From contig NC_065921.1 of assembly GCF_024586455.1 (NCBI RefSeq), positions 46,026,574-46,090,573 on the forward strand: 64,000 bases of DNA. The letters run 5' to 3'. Below are positions 21,953 to 33,085 of the stretch, piece by piece. Made by a program: the position numbers and the translations under genes. This stretch comes from Bactrocera neohumeralis (lineage: Eukaryota > Arthropoda > Insecta > Diptera > Tephritidae). How positions within the stretch are numbered: position 1 is the stretch's first letter; every line of letters begins with the position of its first letter. The notes under the pieces are model-generated. The model saw only the letters and a list, made by a program, of their open reading frames with translations. It searched no databases and was not told the DNA's origin.

Positions 21953-22472
21953 GTGAAAGCAAATCATCCTTCGAAAACCGATAGAGCATATTTTCATATT
22001 CATGGGTTTATATTACTCCATAAATAATATTTTTCTATGTACATCATGCCTATATACATATATTACCTATCTTGCATAAACTCTGGAATAAGCTTTATAA
22101 AAAATTTAGTTTTCTGCATTTACCTTAAAACAGCTAAAGAAAAAATTTGGTATTTAAATAAAATAAAAAAAAAAAACAATAAATATGTGCTGAAATTCGG
22201 CAGATTAAATAAAGATTTTGTTTTTGAAGAATATCAACCAACGAAACACAAGCACCGCAATCCAATTTGAGTGCAACAATTAGCACTTGCACTCGACTTC
22301 TACTCTACCGTTGTTCTCGAACCAACGCAATGGACTTAACTCTAGTTGATTTTAGAAAAAGTTCGGTGTTTATCTGTTTAAAAGCAGCCGACATCTTGTA
22401 TAATATGTGGTAGTTATGCTCTAAGCTTAAGCTTGCTTATGCTATGCATCAGTTCATACAATGTATATGTAC
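21953..22472 (+). repeat. Segmental duplication, copy 1 (empty site)
   Basis: About 500 bp matching 22808-24030 in direct orientation. Shared stretches include TATTCATGG, TAAGCTTTATAAAAAATTTA, GCAACAA-TAGCACTTGCACT and CAACGCAATGGACTTAACTC. The motif GCTCTAAG at 22418-22425 is uninterrupted here, whereas copy 2 carries a MITE at this point. Confidence 0.85.
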
Positions 22473-22473
22473 A

Positions 22474-22565
22474 TTAGGGTGATTCAAAAAAAAAATTTTT
22501 TTTTTTTCAATTGGTACTCGCAAAAATAGGTTCCTAGACACCTCTTTCTAAATTTGTATTTATGT
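22474..22565 (+). repeat. Repeat family D, copy 1 (short)
   Basis: Starts TAGGGTGATTCAAAAAAAA, then a long A/T palindrome-like run and AATAGGTTCCTAGACACCTC. It matches 27953-28150. It lies exactly between the two halves of the segmental duplication. Confidence 0.6.
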
Positions 22566-22807
22566 ATACTAATTTGCATAAATTTTTATGACGATGGACG
22601 TAGATATATATTTTTGTTGTATAGTTAAGTTTAAGTCAATCGCAGGTTCGAAAATATTTATATGAGGTATACAGGAGTAAAAGAAAGAAACTACCTAATG
22701 TTACAAACTTTTGACAGCAGAATAAATTTTTATCAGAGGAAGACTTTCTTTGAATTGAATCCACTGGAGTTCTTGAAAAGTTTAATTCCATTTCGACAAA
22801 TCTAGCG

Positions 22808-24030
22808 AGAAAGCAAATCGCGTAAAATCATCCATAGGAAAGCGATGAAGCATATTTTTATATTCATGGATTTATATTACTCCATAAATAACCTTGCCTT
22901 ATGTACTTTATGCCTGAATACAAAAATAAAATCGAAAGACTAACAACAACGTTTTATATTTAATTCCAATCTTGCATTAATTCTGGGATAAGCTTTATAA
23001 AAAATTTAGTTTTCTGCATTTACCCTAAAAACAGCTAAACAAAAAAATTTGCAATTTTAGATAAAATTAAAGAAAGCAATAAATATGTGCTCGATTTCGG
23101 CAGATTAAATTAAGATTTCGCTTTTGAAGAATATCAACAAACGAAACACAAACATCACAATCCAATTTGAGTGCAACAACTAGCACTTGCACTCGACTTA
23201 TACTCTACAGTTTTTCTCGACTCAACGCAATGGACTTAACTCTAGTTGATTTTAGGAAAATTTCGGTTTTTATCTGCTAAAAAGCAGGCGACATCTAATA
23301 TGTGGTAGTTTTCTCTAAGTCTGCGATTACATGAGGCAACTTTAGTTGCTAATTCTCGGGCGATTCTCTTTTCCTGTCGCCCATTACCTTCACACGAGCA
23401 ACTTGTGTTGCGCAACTCTGTTCGAGTTTTTTTCTCATTCTCTTTCACTTTACTTTAACCCATTGTCGTTTCTTTTTCCTTTTAGGTATTTGGGCCACTC
23501 TATCACATATATTAATCAGCTCTGTCAATTAAGAAATACATTTTATTTATTAAAACAAAGATATATCACTCTTTTTACTATCGTCTGAATCAATTTGTAT
23601 GGCTTCCTACAAATTTCACAATATCTTTAATTAATTCGATTTTTTCGTCATACTCCATTTTCTAAAATATTTATATTATATTATGTATATTTGTATATAT
23701 ATTTGCAAATTACTTACCGAAAGATGAAATTAAATTTTTTAAATATATTCAAAATATTAATTTCAAAAAAAGATACGCAAATGCAACTATGTACTACGAA
23801 AGAAAGAACACGAATGCCGAAAAACGTCGCAGCGAACTGCTACGAATAAGAACACAAAGCGAGTTGCTGAACACTGGAAACTCGGCGCGATTCTCCTCTC
23901 CTCGTCGCCCCCTCGCCTATAAACCAAGAGTTGCCGCAACAAAAGTTGCCTCGTGTAATAAGGCTCTAAGCTTAAGCTTGCTTATACTCGTATCTATGTA
24001 TCAGCGCGTACAAATGTTTCTGTATATTAA
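22808..24030 (+). repeat. Segmental duplication, copy 2 (with MITE)
   Basis: This is the second copy of the 21953-22472 block. It is split at 23320-23962 by an inserted MITE; the homology resumes with AAGCTTAAGCTTGCTTAT. The two copies differ at several percent of bases, so the duplication is not recent. Confidence 0.85.
23320..23962. mobile_element. hAT-type MITE, 643 bp
   Basis: The inner parts of its ends are inverted: ATTACATGAGGCAACTTTAG on the left and ATTACACGAGGCAACTTTTG on the right (complement). An 8-bp duplication with one mismatch flanks it (TCTCTAAG 23312-23319, GCTCTAAG 23963-23970). Eight bases is the hAT length. The empty site exists at 22418-22425. Short GAGTTGC or GCAACTC motifs are repeated inside near both ends. 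There is no transposase; the small open frames inside have no known domain. Confidence 0.8.
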
Positions 24031-24680
24031 TATTTGTGCAAGTGATTATATCAAGAGTTTGAGGATCCAAAACGCTTTGTAGTTTGCCTCCATTTTTCGC
24101 GGTTTATCATAAGTTGGTCGCACATTAAATGGATAAATGCAATCGAAGTCGAACGATTAACCAACAATCACTGCAAAATTTACAATTGTACTGTATTTTA
24201 ATAGTGTGCATATGTAAGCAAACATGTATGTGCAATATGAAATCAGATAACAGTAAAAGTACAATTATGTGATAATTTCAGAGAGAGAGAGAAGGCGGCT
24301 GCCCCTTTCCCATCTTGCAAACTTTTCACTTTCATTGCAACTTGCGAGTCAAGTTCCATTTTAATTTTTTTGGAATTTCGTTTTTATTTCCCTTTCATTT
24401 TTCTATTTTCCATCACTGGCACTGCACTTGTGGCGTCGCGACATTGTGGCAGACATCTTATTTCTTCTCGTACACTTCTGTTGTCTATTTATTGTTGATT
24501 TGTATATATGACGACGTGCTGGTGAAGTTAAACTTTTCTAGGAATCTCTTTACATTCGTGGTCCTTTTGTCTACTTGCTATTGGAAATAAAATACATATG
24601 CTATTTACGGGAGAATTTTAAAGGACTAGATTTTAGTGTCTTACTTATCTTTGTTTTTCAACTTTTTTGGTTTGTTATTT
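24031..24680. other. No gene recognised
   Basis: AT-rich sequence with a short GA run (24282-24292) and no recognisable coding or RNA feature. Confidence 0.55.
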
Positions 24681-25640
24681 CCTATTAAACCGACTTACTC
24701 CGGAAAAACGTTTGCAATATTATTATCAATACAGAGGTTCGCTCTGGCGACATCGAATATTCAGTCGATATAAACACCCAACAGAATCGGTAATTTCAGC
24801 AACCATGGATCGATTTTGAAGCACGTTTACGTATAATGAATGAGTGCATCCTCCATCGAGCACCATTTCTATGCCCACCCATTGTATGATAGATTTTGCG
24901 CATTCTTGGTTTACGGGCTATGAAAATTCAACTTGTGCAAGAATTGAAGCCAAACAACCATTAGACCCTCACCCGTTCGGTCAATGGACCCAAAACCAGT
25001 TGTCAACAATTAAACTCACATTTGATTATAAAGATATGTTAATAAAACATATTTTTGCATTTGGAATATTTACTGATAGGTCACAAATAATTTTTGAGAT
25101 GCCTTACCCTCTTCAAGTATCCACTGTTTCGTACGTTTTACTATGGGGGAAGGACTATTATAACATATTTTTTAAAAAAATTAAGCCAATCACAAATTTG
25201 CAGTTAATGGGGAAACGCTATAGATAGCTATAGAGCTAAGCTTATTGAGTGCCTGAATTAGAGGATATTGATTTGGTCGACCTTTGCTTCCAACAAGACG
25301 GCGCTACATGTCTTACAGCCAACGAAACAAAAAATTTATTGGATTTTGGGTAAGCGCATTATTTTGTGCCCAGGGCCCTTGCCATGCCACCAAGATCATG
25401 CGACTTAATACTGTTGAACCATTTTTTTGCGATTATGCGAACCTAAACAGCTATTCTTGGCATGCAGTCCCAATTGCAACAAAAAGTGTTCGAAAACTGG
25501 CTTTGTTCGAGCCAGACACGAGAATGGCTTGTCTAATATTCTTTTTAAAACCTAATAACAAACCGTTATCTTCATAATAAAGCAAAATTATTACCCATAG
25601 GAATAAATTGCATGCTATTTTTTTCTTCTAGAAAATCACA
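24680..25640 (+). pseudogene. Tc1/mariner-superfamily transposase, heavily decayed
   Basis: The plus strand shows an N-terminal trace (TPEKRLQYYYQYRGS, then RYKHPTESV). About 500 bp later come FQQDGATCLTANETKNLLDFG, which is the QDGA motif with the second catalytic Asp, and a PPRSCDL trace from the third-catalytic-residue region. Stops and frameshifts lie between them. The region belongs to the IS630-Tc1-mariner group; I cannot tell the clade. Terminal repeats were not found. Confidence 0.7.
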
Positions 25641-26133
25641 TTTCCAAAAAACACCCTTTATATGTTTTCATAAATACTTTGCTGCATTGTTATGGTATTG
25701 AAAAAGAGTGGCCTGTGTGCTGCCAGCGCTACTATGTTTAATCTGCAATAAACTCTATGTGGACAATGTGATGGTGAAGACAGCATATACTTTTCAAAAT
25801 TGAAAGTATTACCATACATATTTAAATCGATATATCATTACACGTTATCGCGTCAAATCAACTAAAAGTCATTATAATATCAAAAAACTGCTGTTTCTAA
25901 AACTCATCGTAATTATATTTTAACATATACAAATATCAAATAGTACAATTATCTAAAAATATATATGCTTTACGAATCCAAAGTCTTGTTCGACATTAAT
26001 TTCACTGTCACTAATACGCCATGTCGAGCGAGAATGACATTTACAAAATATTTTCATTTTCAGTTAAAGCAAAACGAATCAGCAGCTGAATGCGCAGAAT
26101 ATTGGATACCAAAAAAAACAAACAAAAACAAAT
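25641..26133. other. No gene recognised
   Basis: Noncoding AT-rich sequence between the mariner remnant and a DINE-like repeat. Confidence 0.5.
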
Positions 26134-27070
26134 AAAGAAAGGCTAAGTTCGGGTGTACTCAAACATTTTAGACTCTCGCAAAGTTAAGTGATTTATGTGA
26201 CCTTTGTAAATATTTTAATTTAAAGTAGGAAGTATTTAATTAATTACTTATTATCTTACAGGCAAGATGATATATTATTATTAGGTAAAGATTCTTTCCG
26301 AATTTCATTAAGATTTCTTACATGTTGACCGATAGAAATTAACCGGAATTTCGAAGATACTTAGATTAGGTATATGAACGCTGAGGGAGTGATTGACCCG
26401 ATGTGTGCTGTCACCACAAAATTATTCTCCCGAGTATTAAAGCCATAGCTCACAGATTGGACCAATATGTTCGGTAAACACCAGCCAAATGTCCTGAAAC
26501 AAGGCATAAAAAGAAAAGCCTTAGGAACATACTTATACAAAGTGTAATCCCGATATATACATACATATGTAGTTATTGGATATTGGTGGGCGTGGTTGCT
26601 GTAGGTAGATGCACATAAAAATTTTGATGAAATTGGTGTGGTTTCTCATTTATAGGATTTCACCTAGAGGTGGACGGTGCCACAATCTTTATCCAATTTT
26701 TACACTTTCTCCTATAAAGCTCTACCCCTCCATTTTGGTTATAAAATTCAATGCTGAACTAACTCACCTTTTCAGATAGTTTGGTTAATTTAGCTGCAGC
26801 GGCTTGGAAGATATGTATGTTGTATATTAAACCTTGTCAAACCTTGGCGGGGTCACGCCAGCAAATTTCATCAACAAATCTGACATTTTACTGAACTTGC
26901 AGCTTGCATGTACAGACTAATGGACGGCCAGACAATGAGCGAGAATTCATCCTGCTTAATAATTTATTTATCTATAAATCTATATCAATCTCGATTAATT
27001 TTAAATGATACATTAAAACGTTAGGTGAACAAAACTATTATATTTTGTAGCATCATATTGCGAGAGTATA
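26134..27070 (-). repeat. DINE-1/mini-me-like repeat (copy A5, minus)
   Basis: It begins AAAGAAAGGCTAAGTTCGGG and ends TTGCGAGAGTATA, the inverted order of the copies at 39888 and 60217. Near its end it contains GTTAGGTGAACAAAACTATT, the complement of the conserved AGTTTTGTTCAC motif. The GTCY-type microsatellite has decayed to a few GGACGG/CAGAC units. Confidence 0.65.
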
Positions 27071-27145
27071 TAATAATTTGAAGTACAGATATACTATATA
27101 ATCCAACATATCCTAATCGTTTATGTGTATATATACATATATAAT

Positions 27146-27672
27146 GGGTTGTCAAAAAAGTCTTGCGGTATTTTTATTGAATTTTTTTTATTGAAATTGA
27201 AATGAATTTTTGATGGCTCATGCCCAGCTCTTGACCGATGCTAAGGCTGCTACTATGCCGGTCTCTTTCGACCAATTCAGCGATTTTATCGCAATTTTCG
27301 ACGACAGGCCTTCCGGAGAGTGGCGCATCTTCGACCACCTCTACACCAGAATGAAAACGTTAAAACCATCGTTGTGCGGTGGAAATGGAAACTATATCGG
27401 GTCTATAAACTGAACAAATTTTATTGGCGGCATTTGAGATGCATTTTTGCCTTTATCGTAGTAGTACTGTAAAATATGCCGTATTTTCTTTTTATTTTGC
27501 TCCATGTTTGCGACGCTATAACGACAACGACAATCAATCAAACACGTGTTAGCGCGTGAAATGAGCTTTCCAAAAAGGTATAGCATGACCCGATGCGACG
27601 AATAAAACTAGAACTATGTACGCGTTTTCAGCGCTAACTAGCGAAAATACCGCAAGACATTTTTGACAACCT
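27146..27672 (-). mobile_element. mariner element, internally deleted (about 527 bp)
   Basis: The ends are a strong inverted pair: GGTTGTCAAAAAAGTCTTGC on the left and GGTTGTCAAAAATGTCTTGC as the complement of the right end. TA-rich flanks fit the TA target of mariner. Inside, on the minus strand, only the N-terminal part of a transposase remains (see 27185-27506). Confidence 0.88.
27185..27506 (-). pseudogene. mariner transposase, N-terminal helix-turn-helix part
   Basis: Starts MEQNKKKIRHILQYYYDKGK. After a frameshift it continues NKICSVYRPDIVSISTAQRW, a stop in place of a residue, then RFHSGVEVVEDAPLSGRPVV and ELVERDRHSSSLSIGQELGM. This is the paired helix-turn-helix DNA-binding region of mariner transposases (terminal-repeat binding). 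The catalytic domain is completely deleted. Confidence 0.85.
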
Positions 27673-27952
27673 TATATATGCATGCATATTCTTTCGAAAT
27701 AGAGTAGAAAACCAGGAAAATTAATAGATCGGTATGTAGATAGACAGAAGGACATGGATGAGAGAAAATGAAATCAACGATGGAAAAGAGCAAAAAGGAC
27801 ACCACAAAGTTGCCACAAAAAATGCATTGAATTCCAAATGCATTTTTACACAACCAAGAGATGTTATTTTAAATATTTTCCACATTTGCAGTTCTTTCAT
27901 CAGTGTTGTAAATAGAGAAAGAAATTTTCTGAAACTTAAACATATACATTAG

Positions 27953-28150
27953 AGTGATTCAAAAAAAAAAATTTTTTTTTTTTCGTTTCGTACTCTGAAA
28001 AATAGGTTCCTAGACACTTCTAAGAAAGCCTCTCCAAACATGAGTTTTTAATTGTAACGGGAAGGTCCTCCTACATACAGTTTTCTATTTTTTCTTATTA
28101 TCAGATAGAAAAATTTATATCTCGCTTCCAACTACTTGAAAAAATATCTT
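27953..28150 (+). repeat. Repeat family D, copy 2
   Basis: Starts TTAGAGTGATTCAAAAAAA, with AATAGGTTCCTAGACACTTC and GTAACGGGAAGGTCCTCC. Related to 22474 and, inverted, to 31770-31950. One end only; the extent on the right is uncertain. Confidence 0.6.
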
Positions 28151-28669
28151 GCTTCTTAGATTTTGTAGGAAATTGCAATAATAATAATTGCAATAAGCAA
28201 AGGAATGTGTTGGGGAGGGTTAGTAAGATAAGATGAAGGCTAGCAATTAAAGGCAATAAAAAGGCAAAATTATCAGACATTGTTAGTCAAATATTGGTGT
28301 GAATATAAGTTACACATATAAAAACTAAATTATAAGTATTGAAAGTTACATGGTTACCGTATAGGTTTCTACTGTAATTAATTACATAAATACATATTTT
28401 TCTTCATGAGGAATAACATATTTTTTGTTTTAAAGTTCACACGTACAACCCACTTAACTTTTGACTTTGATGGGGAAAACCAAAAAACCATATCAAGAGA
28501 GTATCAGACCAAAACGCTTAATGCTGACGTGTAATCTATAGAACGTCTTCATGAATTGCGAAATGAAGCAAAGACAATTTAAAACATTATAGCAGTTAGT
28601 GTTTCTTTACGATATCTTTTCGAATTAATAAGTTTTCCCCACAAGTACTTGCTTCCGATTGTTTGTATG

Positions 28670-28875
28670 CCAGATATACTTATGCTATAGGGTGTCTCAA
28701 TGATTCCGAAAAATGAGCAGTTCCTTGGCGAGAAGCAACGTGTGCAAAATTTCAGTTCGCTACTCCAAAAACTGAGGGTCTGGTTCGAATATATACAGAC
28801 AGAAGGGTACGTATAAACGGAGTCAGTTTTGAGGATCATTTATTTGTATATATAATTTTATACATTCTTGGCTAC
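28670..28875 (+). repeat. DINE-like family B, partial copy
   Basis: Contains AAAATGAGCAGTTCCTTGGC, CTGAGGGTCTGGTTCG and ATATATACAGACAGAAGGG. It matches the second half of the copy at 32593-33085. Confidence 0.6.
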
Positions 28876-28971
28876 GCAAACCTTACCAGTATATTTACTT
28901 ATAAATATATGCACTTTAGATGTAATTGTAACGGTTTTGTTTATAATTGAATAAATGTTGAGAAATATATT

Positions 28972-30188
28972 TGAATAGTTTATGAGAAATCGTATAGTAA
29001 GTAGAGTAGATGTAAGCAATTAACGCGTGATAAAAAATTTATTATTTTTACGTCAAAGAAAAAGCGAATGTCGGTTCGCAAGATAGCGAGAAAAATAGGA
29101 TTTAGCCATCCAACAACAATCAGTTTGTGAAAAAAAATTAACCAGGACGATCGTTTGGAGCGTTACAGTAGAGTTGGGGCTAGGCGAAAGACATTTCCTC
29201 AAACAGATGGTGTTATCCATAGATTATCTCTAAGGGATCGCTCTATAGAGGTAAGACGGGACTTAGAGGAGCAACACAATCTGGCAATAATTGCGAGAAC
29301 AAGGCGGAGGATGTTGTAAGAGTATGGTTTGGCGCGGAAACCAGCGACTAAACCACTTTTAATCAAGAAAATGACGCTTGCTAGTTTGGAATGGGCGAAA
29401 ACGCACCGTAACTGGTCCTTGGAGCAGTGGAAAACGGTAATATGGTCGGATGAAAGTAGATTAGTTTGCACTGCAATGACCATTTACCGTATGTCAGCCG
29501 ATTTCCGGGGGAACGCTTCGCCGAGAATTGTGTGACGAGAACGGTTAAGCATCCTGAAAGCCAAATGGTCTGGGCGTGCTTTTCTTTTTATATTCGAAGT
29601 CCTTTACTTTTTATTGATATGATGGTGAAAGCTCAGAAGTATGGAGAGATTCTATCCCATTTTATCGTGCCCGTCCGCACCGTGTCATCGGGCTAAATCG
29701 GTAAGTTTTATATGCTATTTAATATCCGATATATCCTTATGTTTATATTTAAGAAAAATGTCATCTGTCTACATTTTGTTTTTTGCAGGATCAGAAAATG
29801 TTTGCAGATCGAGACTTTTTGGCACGCCATGAAATTGAAAGTAGCTCAACACCGGCCAAGTTCAAATACCGAAGTGAAAAAAATACTTAATAAGGTGTGG
29901 GAGCAGGGAATTTCAACCGACTGCCTTGAAAACCTCAATGTTTCAATGCCTGCCCGAGTCCAAGTAGTTAAAGCCGCCAAATGTGGTTCAACTGCATGTT
30001 AAACCATTTAATGAAGAATTTATTAATTTATCATATAAAAAAAAACAAAACACAAATTATTCGAATAATTAAAAATTAGAATACAAAATAACGATTCTTG
30101 TTTAAATATAAGAGAAAAATTATTTTTATAGTTTCCTCATAACAAACAGTATAAAAATTAAAATTATTTCCTCACGAAACTATTCATT
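28972..30188 (+). mobile_element. Tc1-like element, decayed
   Basis: Candidate terminal repeats: TGAATAGTTTATGAGAAAT at 28972, and TGAATAGTTTCGTGAGGAAA as the complement of about 30168-30187. Further copies of the GAGGAAAC-like motif lie inside the right end (near 30130). The transposase remnant at 29041-30001 lies between them. A TA duplication could not be confirmed. Confidence 0.65.
29041..30001 (+). pseudogene. Tc1-like transposase remnant
   Basis: Visible in order: a decayed DNA-binding part; RRMLEYGLARKPATKPLLIK interrupted by a stop; AKTHRNWSLEQWKTVIWSDE, where the SDE carries the first catalytic Asp; MVWACFSFYIRSPLLFIDM; APCHRAKS, corresponding to the second catalytic region; and then ETFWHAMKLKVAQHRPSS, VWEQGISTDCLENL and SMPARVQVV, the usual C-terminus. 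At 29701-29788 a GTAAGT...TTTTGCAG block looks like an intron, but the first codons also fit the protein, so a small rearrangement is an equal alternative. Confidence 0.8.
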
Positions 30189-30429
30189 TATGGAGTATTA
30201 AATCCCATTCTGTATATATTTTAATTTTAAGAAAGGTCTGATAAGTTTAATCGCGGTAATTGCAAAAACACTCCAAACAAAAAAATAGTAAGGTTTGCGT
30301 GGCCACAAGTATATAAATATATAAAGTTATAGGGTTGTCAACTTTAGAAAAGTAACTTTTCGCGTTTGATTAATGCGTTATGAAAATGGTATTTGCAATA
30401 AATAAAATACATAAACAAAATTAACAGGA

Positions 30430-31152
30430 TACACCGACTAACCATTTGTAGAACAAACAGGTAGAATTGAGTTTAGTGCAGGCAAATTATTCACATATAA
30501 AACAATAAAACAAAACAGAAAGGCAAAAACAGAAACCCGTTGAGCTTTAGCTGCAACCGACTCATAAACCAAATGTCCAAAAGAAAACATTTTTGAATGA
30601 AAAAAATGTCCAGACATCAACTTTTATTCAATTCTATAAAATATTAAATATAATTTTTGCTGAGTTTGTGCTGATCATTGGCTTGCTGGCTTTGTGGTTG
30701 CAAATAGACTATAAAAACTATTGTTTACCGAATAAAAGCAACAGTTTGAGAAAAACAAAATCATACATACATATGTAGATATGCAAGAACCAATTTACGT
30801 CGATGATGGTCGAGACTATGATGCACTCAATTGGTCGATTACTTTTTTGAGTGGTTATGTAGACTTTGCCTTAACGTATGTTTATAATTTCCAATGTGGT
30901 CCTAATTGCAAGCGAAATCTAAGTGCTATTACTATTACCACTATTTTGAAGCCAAACAACTCACAAAACTTCTTATAATTGAGGCCTTCGGTCTAAACAG
31001 AATACTCGATCGCTGTCATATAAACCTTCGAACATTTTGAGTTTTATTGCGTTAGTCACATGTATGTAGTTTGAGTAAGTAATTTGTATGGGTAAATTTC
31101 CGCAACGGTAATATTTGCATGCTCATGTGATTGCTGGCTTTAACATTTGTTT
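30430..31152. other. Unrecognised open frames, possibly none coding
   Basis: Two neighbouring plus-strand frames: 30593-30778, with a hydrophobic segment (IIFAEFVLIIGLLALWL), and 30781-30978, with LNWSITFLSGYVDFALTYVY. Neither matches a family I know. They could be exons of a membrane protein or chance frames in AT-rich sequence. Confidence 0.2.
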
Positions 31153-31370
31153 AGTAGAGCGGGTCGATTTAAAGTTAGTCAAAAGCGCGGAAAATCGCAT
31201 ATCGGATAACTATGTATATCACGTATCTCCCTTACAACCGATTATTTAGATTTTTTAAACTTCACCTTAAAAATCACTGGACAAAACCGGTTTTGGACCC
31301 ATAGTCTCTTTGGCAAAGTTGTTCATAATGACCCATAGAATATTATATAAAAAAATCGACCCGCTCTACT
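31153..31370. mobile_element. 218-bp MITE related to the 5859-9176 transposon
   Basis: Perfect 18-bp inverted ends AGTAGAGCGGGTCGATTT. The end shares CGGGTCGATTT with the long-TIR transposon. The stretch 31312-31345 (GGCAAAGT, then GACCCATAGAATATTAT) aligns with 9091-9126 (GGCAAAGT, then GATCCCTAGAATATGAT). There is no coding capacity. The target duplication is unclear. Confidence 0.75.
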
Positions 31371-31470
31371 GTCTACTATATACCACGTGTTATGTCTACG
31401 CTATTGTTGGCACCAATATAAAGCACATAGTATTATCTTCCTACATACAAATACTAGCACAGCCTCATTT

Positions 31471-31640
31471 CATTTTACATTTGCAGCAATCTGTCTTTTC
31501 GTCTGAATGCAAACAATTTCAATCGGAAGTCAATACCAAATACTCGCCATTATTCGTTGGCACAGTAACAAATGAAATTTCCTCGAAAAGTTTAACATTA
31601 GGATTACATATGTATATATTGGCCCATGTTGGAAGCAGAT
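31471..31640 (+). other. Possible exon with splice acceptor, unidentified
   Basis: TTTTACATTTGCAG at 31475-31488 is a good splice acceptor. It is followed by an open frame starting QSVFSSECKQFQSEVNTK. I recognise no family, and no donor or neighbouring exon is certain. Confidence 0.2.
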
Positions 31641-31769
31641 GCTTTATTTAGATTTTATGTGTATTAAGTCGCTTCGAACTTCTAGTGCAATAGGAAATGA
31701 CAGTCGCGGCGACAAATAATTGTTGACGAAATCATGAATGGTTTTTTGCAAAAACAAAATCTTTGAAAC

Positions 31770-31950
31770 GAGATGTCTTTTATATATTTGGAAGCTAGAT
31801 TTCTATTTATATAAAAAAAAATAGGAAAGTGTTAGGTGGAGGCCCTCCTCGTTACTATTAAGAGCTCACCCATGGATAGACATTTTTAGTGGTATTTAAG
31901 AACTTTTTTTAGGAATACTTAGCAAAAAACTATTTCCACCCTAACATACA
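31770..31950 (-). repeat. Repeat family D, copy 3 (minus)
   Basis: The complement begins GTTAGGGTGGAAATAG. It then contains TAATAGTAACGAGGAGGGCC and CTTTCCTATTTTTT, which parallels TAATTGTAACGGGAAGGTCC and GTTTTCTATTTTTTC in copy 2. Confidence 0.5.
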
Positions 31951-32592
31951 TATAAGTAGTATGTCAAAATTATCATTAACATTTTGTACTACATTTTAAA
32001 ATGTTAATTGCTTTAACGTCATCAATTTACAATTTTTTATATATCTAGGTATTTCATCTCAAAGACTTTGTTTCTTATACGCATTTGCCTTTTTCCTCTC
32101 CCTCTTATTTGCCTTTTAGTAGTTTGTTCCCGACAACGATCGATGAAGCTCCGTCATCGACACATACTTAGTTCAGAACGTCATTGTGGTGGCAGTCGTG
32201 TTGGTCTCCGTTATTAATGTGTGTGAGTAGTTCGAAGTATAAAAATAAAAATTATTTAGCAAAAGACATTGTTTTAGTTTTGCGTTTTGTAAGTTTAGGC
32301 TGATAATCCATAAAATTTAATTTTGGTCATCTGCCAGTTGCAGTAACACCTACAATAATATACTAGGCAGAAAATTGAGAATTGTATATTACAGAGATCC
32401 AAACGGCAAGAGGAACTCCTTGCAGGATCTCCACCTATTCCGATTATTATATTATTGTATGTTTTTGTTTAAAAATTTGAATAACTTGATAACGGTGCGA
32501 AAGCAATTTAAAAAGATTAATATTTGATACTACAACCAAAAGGCGATATTCGAAAAGAAAACATAAAAAAAATAATTCTCAGCTGATTAAAA
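31951..32592. other. No gene recognised
   Basis: AT-rich with a slightly GC-richer block at 32105-32225. No protein or repeat identified. Confidence 0.5.
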
Positions 32593-33085
32593 AAGCAAGA
32601 AAAACGTTAACTTCGGCTGCATCGAAGCTAATATACCCTTCACAGGTGCATTTCTTTCAGTAACTATGTGTTCAGTTTGTATGAAAGCTATATTCTATAG
32701 TAATCCGATCCGAACAATTTTTTCGGAGATTATATTATTACCTTAAGCAGTAATCTACGTCAAATGCGAAAGTTTTCCATACAAGCCCTTGATTCCGATC
32801 GTTCAGTTTGTATGGCAGCTATATGTTATAGTGATCCGATATCGGCAGTTCCGACAAGTGAGCAGCTTCTTGAAGAGAAAATAACGATTGCAAAATTCGA
32901 AAACGATATCTTAAAAACTGAGGGACTAGTTCGTAAATATACAGACAGATGGACACGGCTAAATCGACTCAGCTCAACATACTAATCATTTGTATATATA
33001 CTTTATAGGGTCTCCAATGCTTCCTTCCGGGTGTTACAAACTTCGTCGCAAACTTACTTTACCCTGCTCAGGGTATTATTATATA
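32593..33085 (+). repeat. DINE-like family B, complete copy
   Basis: Starts AAGAAAAACGTTAACTTCGG with a TTCGGCTGCATCGAA inverted motif and ends CCCTGCTCAGGGTATTATTA. The repeated middle motif is CAGTTTGTATGGCAGCTATA. Partial copies lie at 28670, 42604, 58870 (minus) and 60023. An open frame of 73 residues inside is an accident of the repeat. Confidence 0.7.

Noticed and set aside
29701..29788. Intron in the Tc1-like transposase
   Set aside because: Good splice signals, but the first codons of the block continue the conserved protein (RAKSVS), so a rearrangement explains it as well. Not called as an intron.
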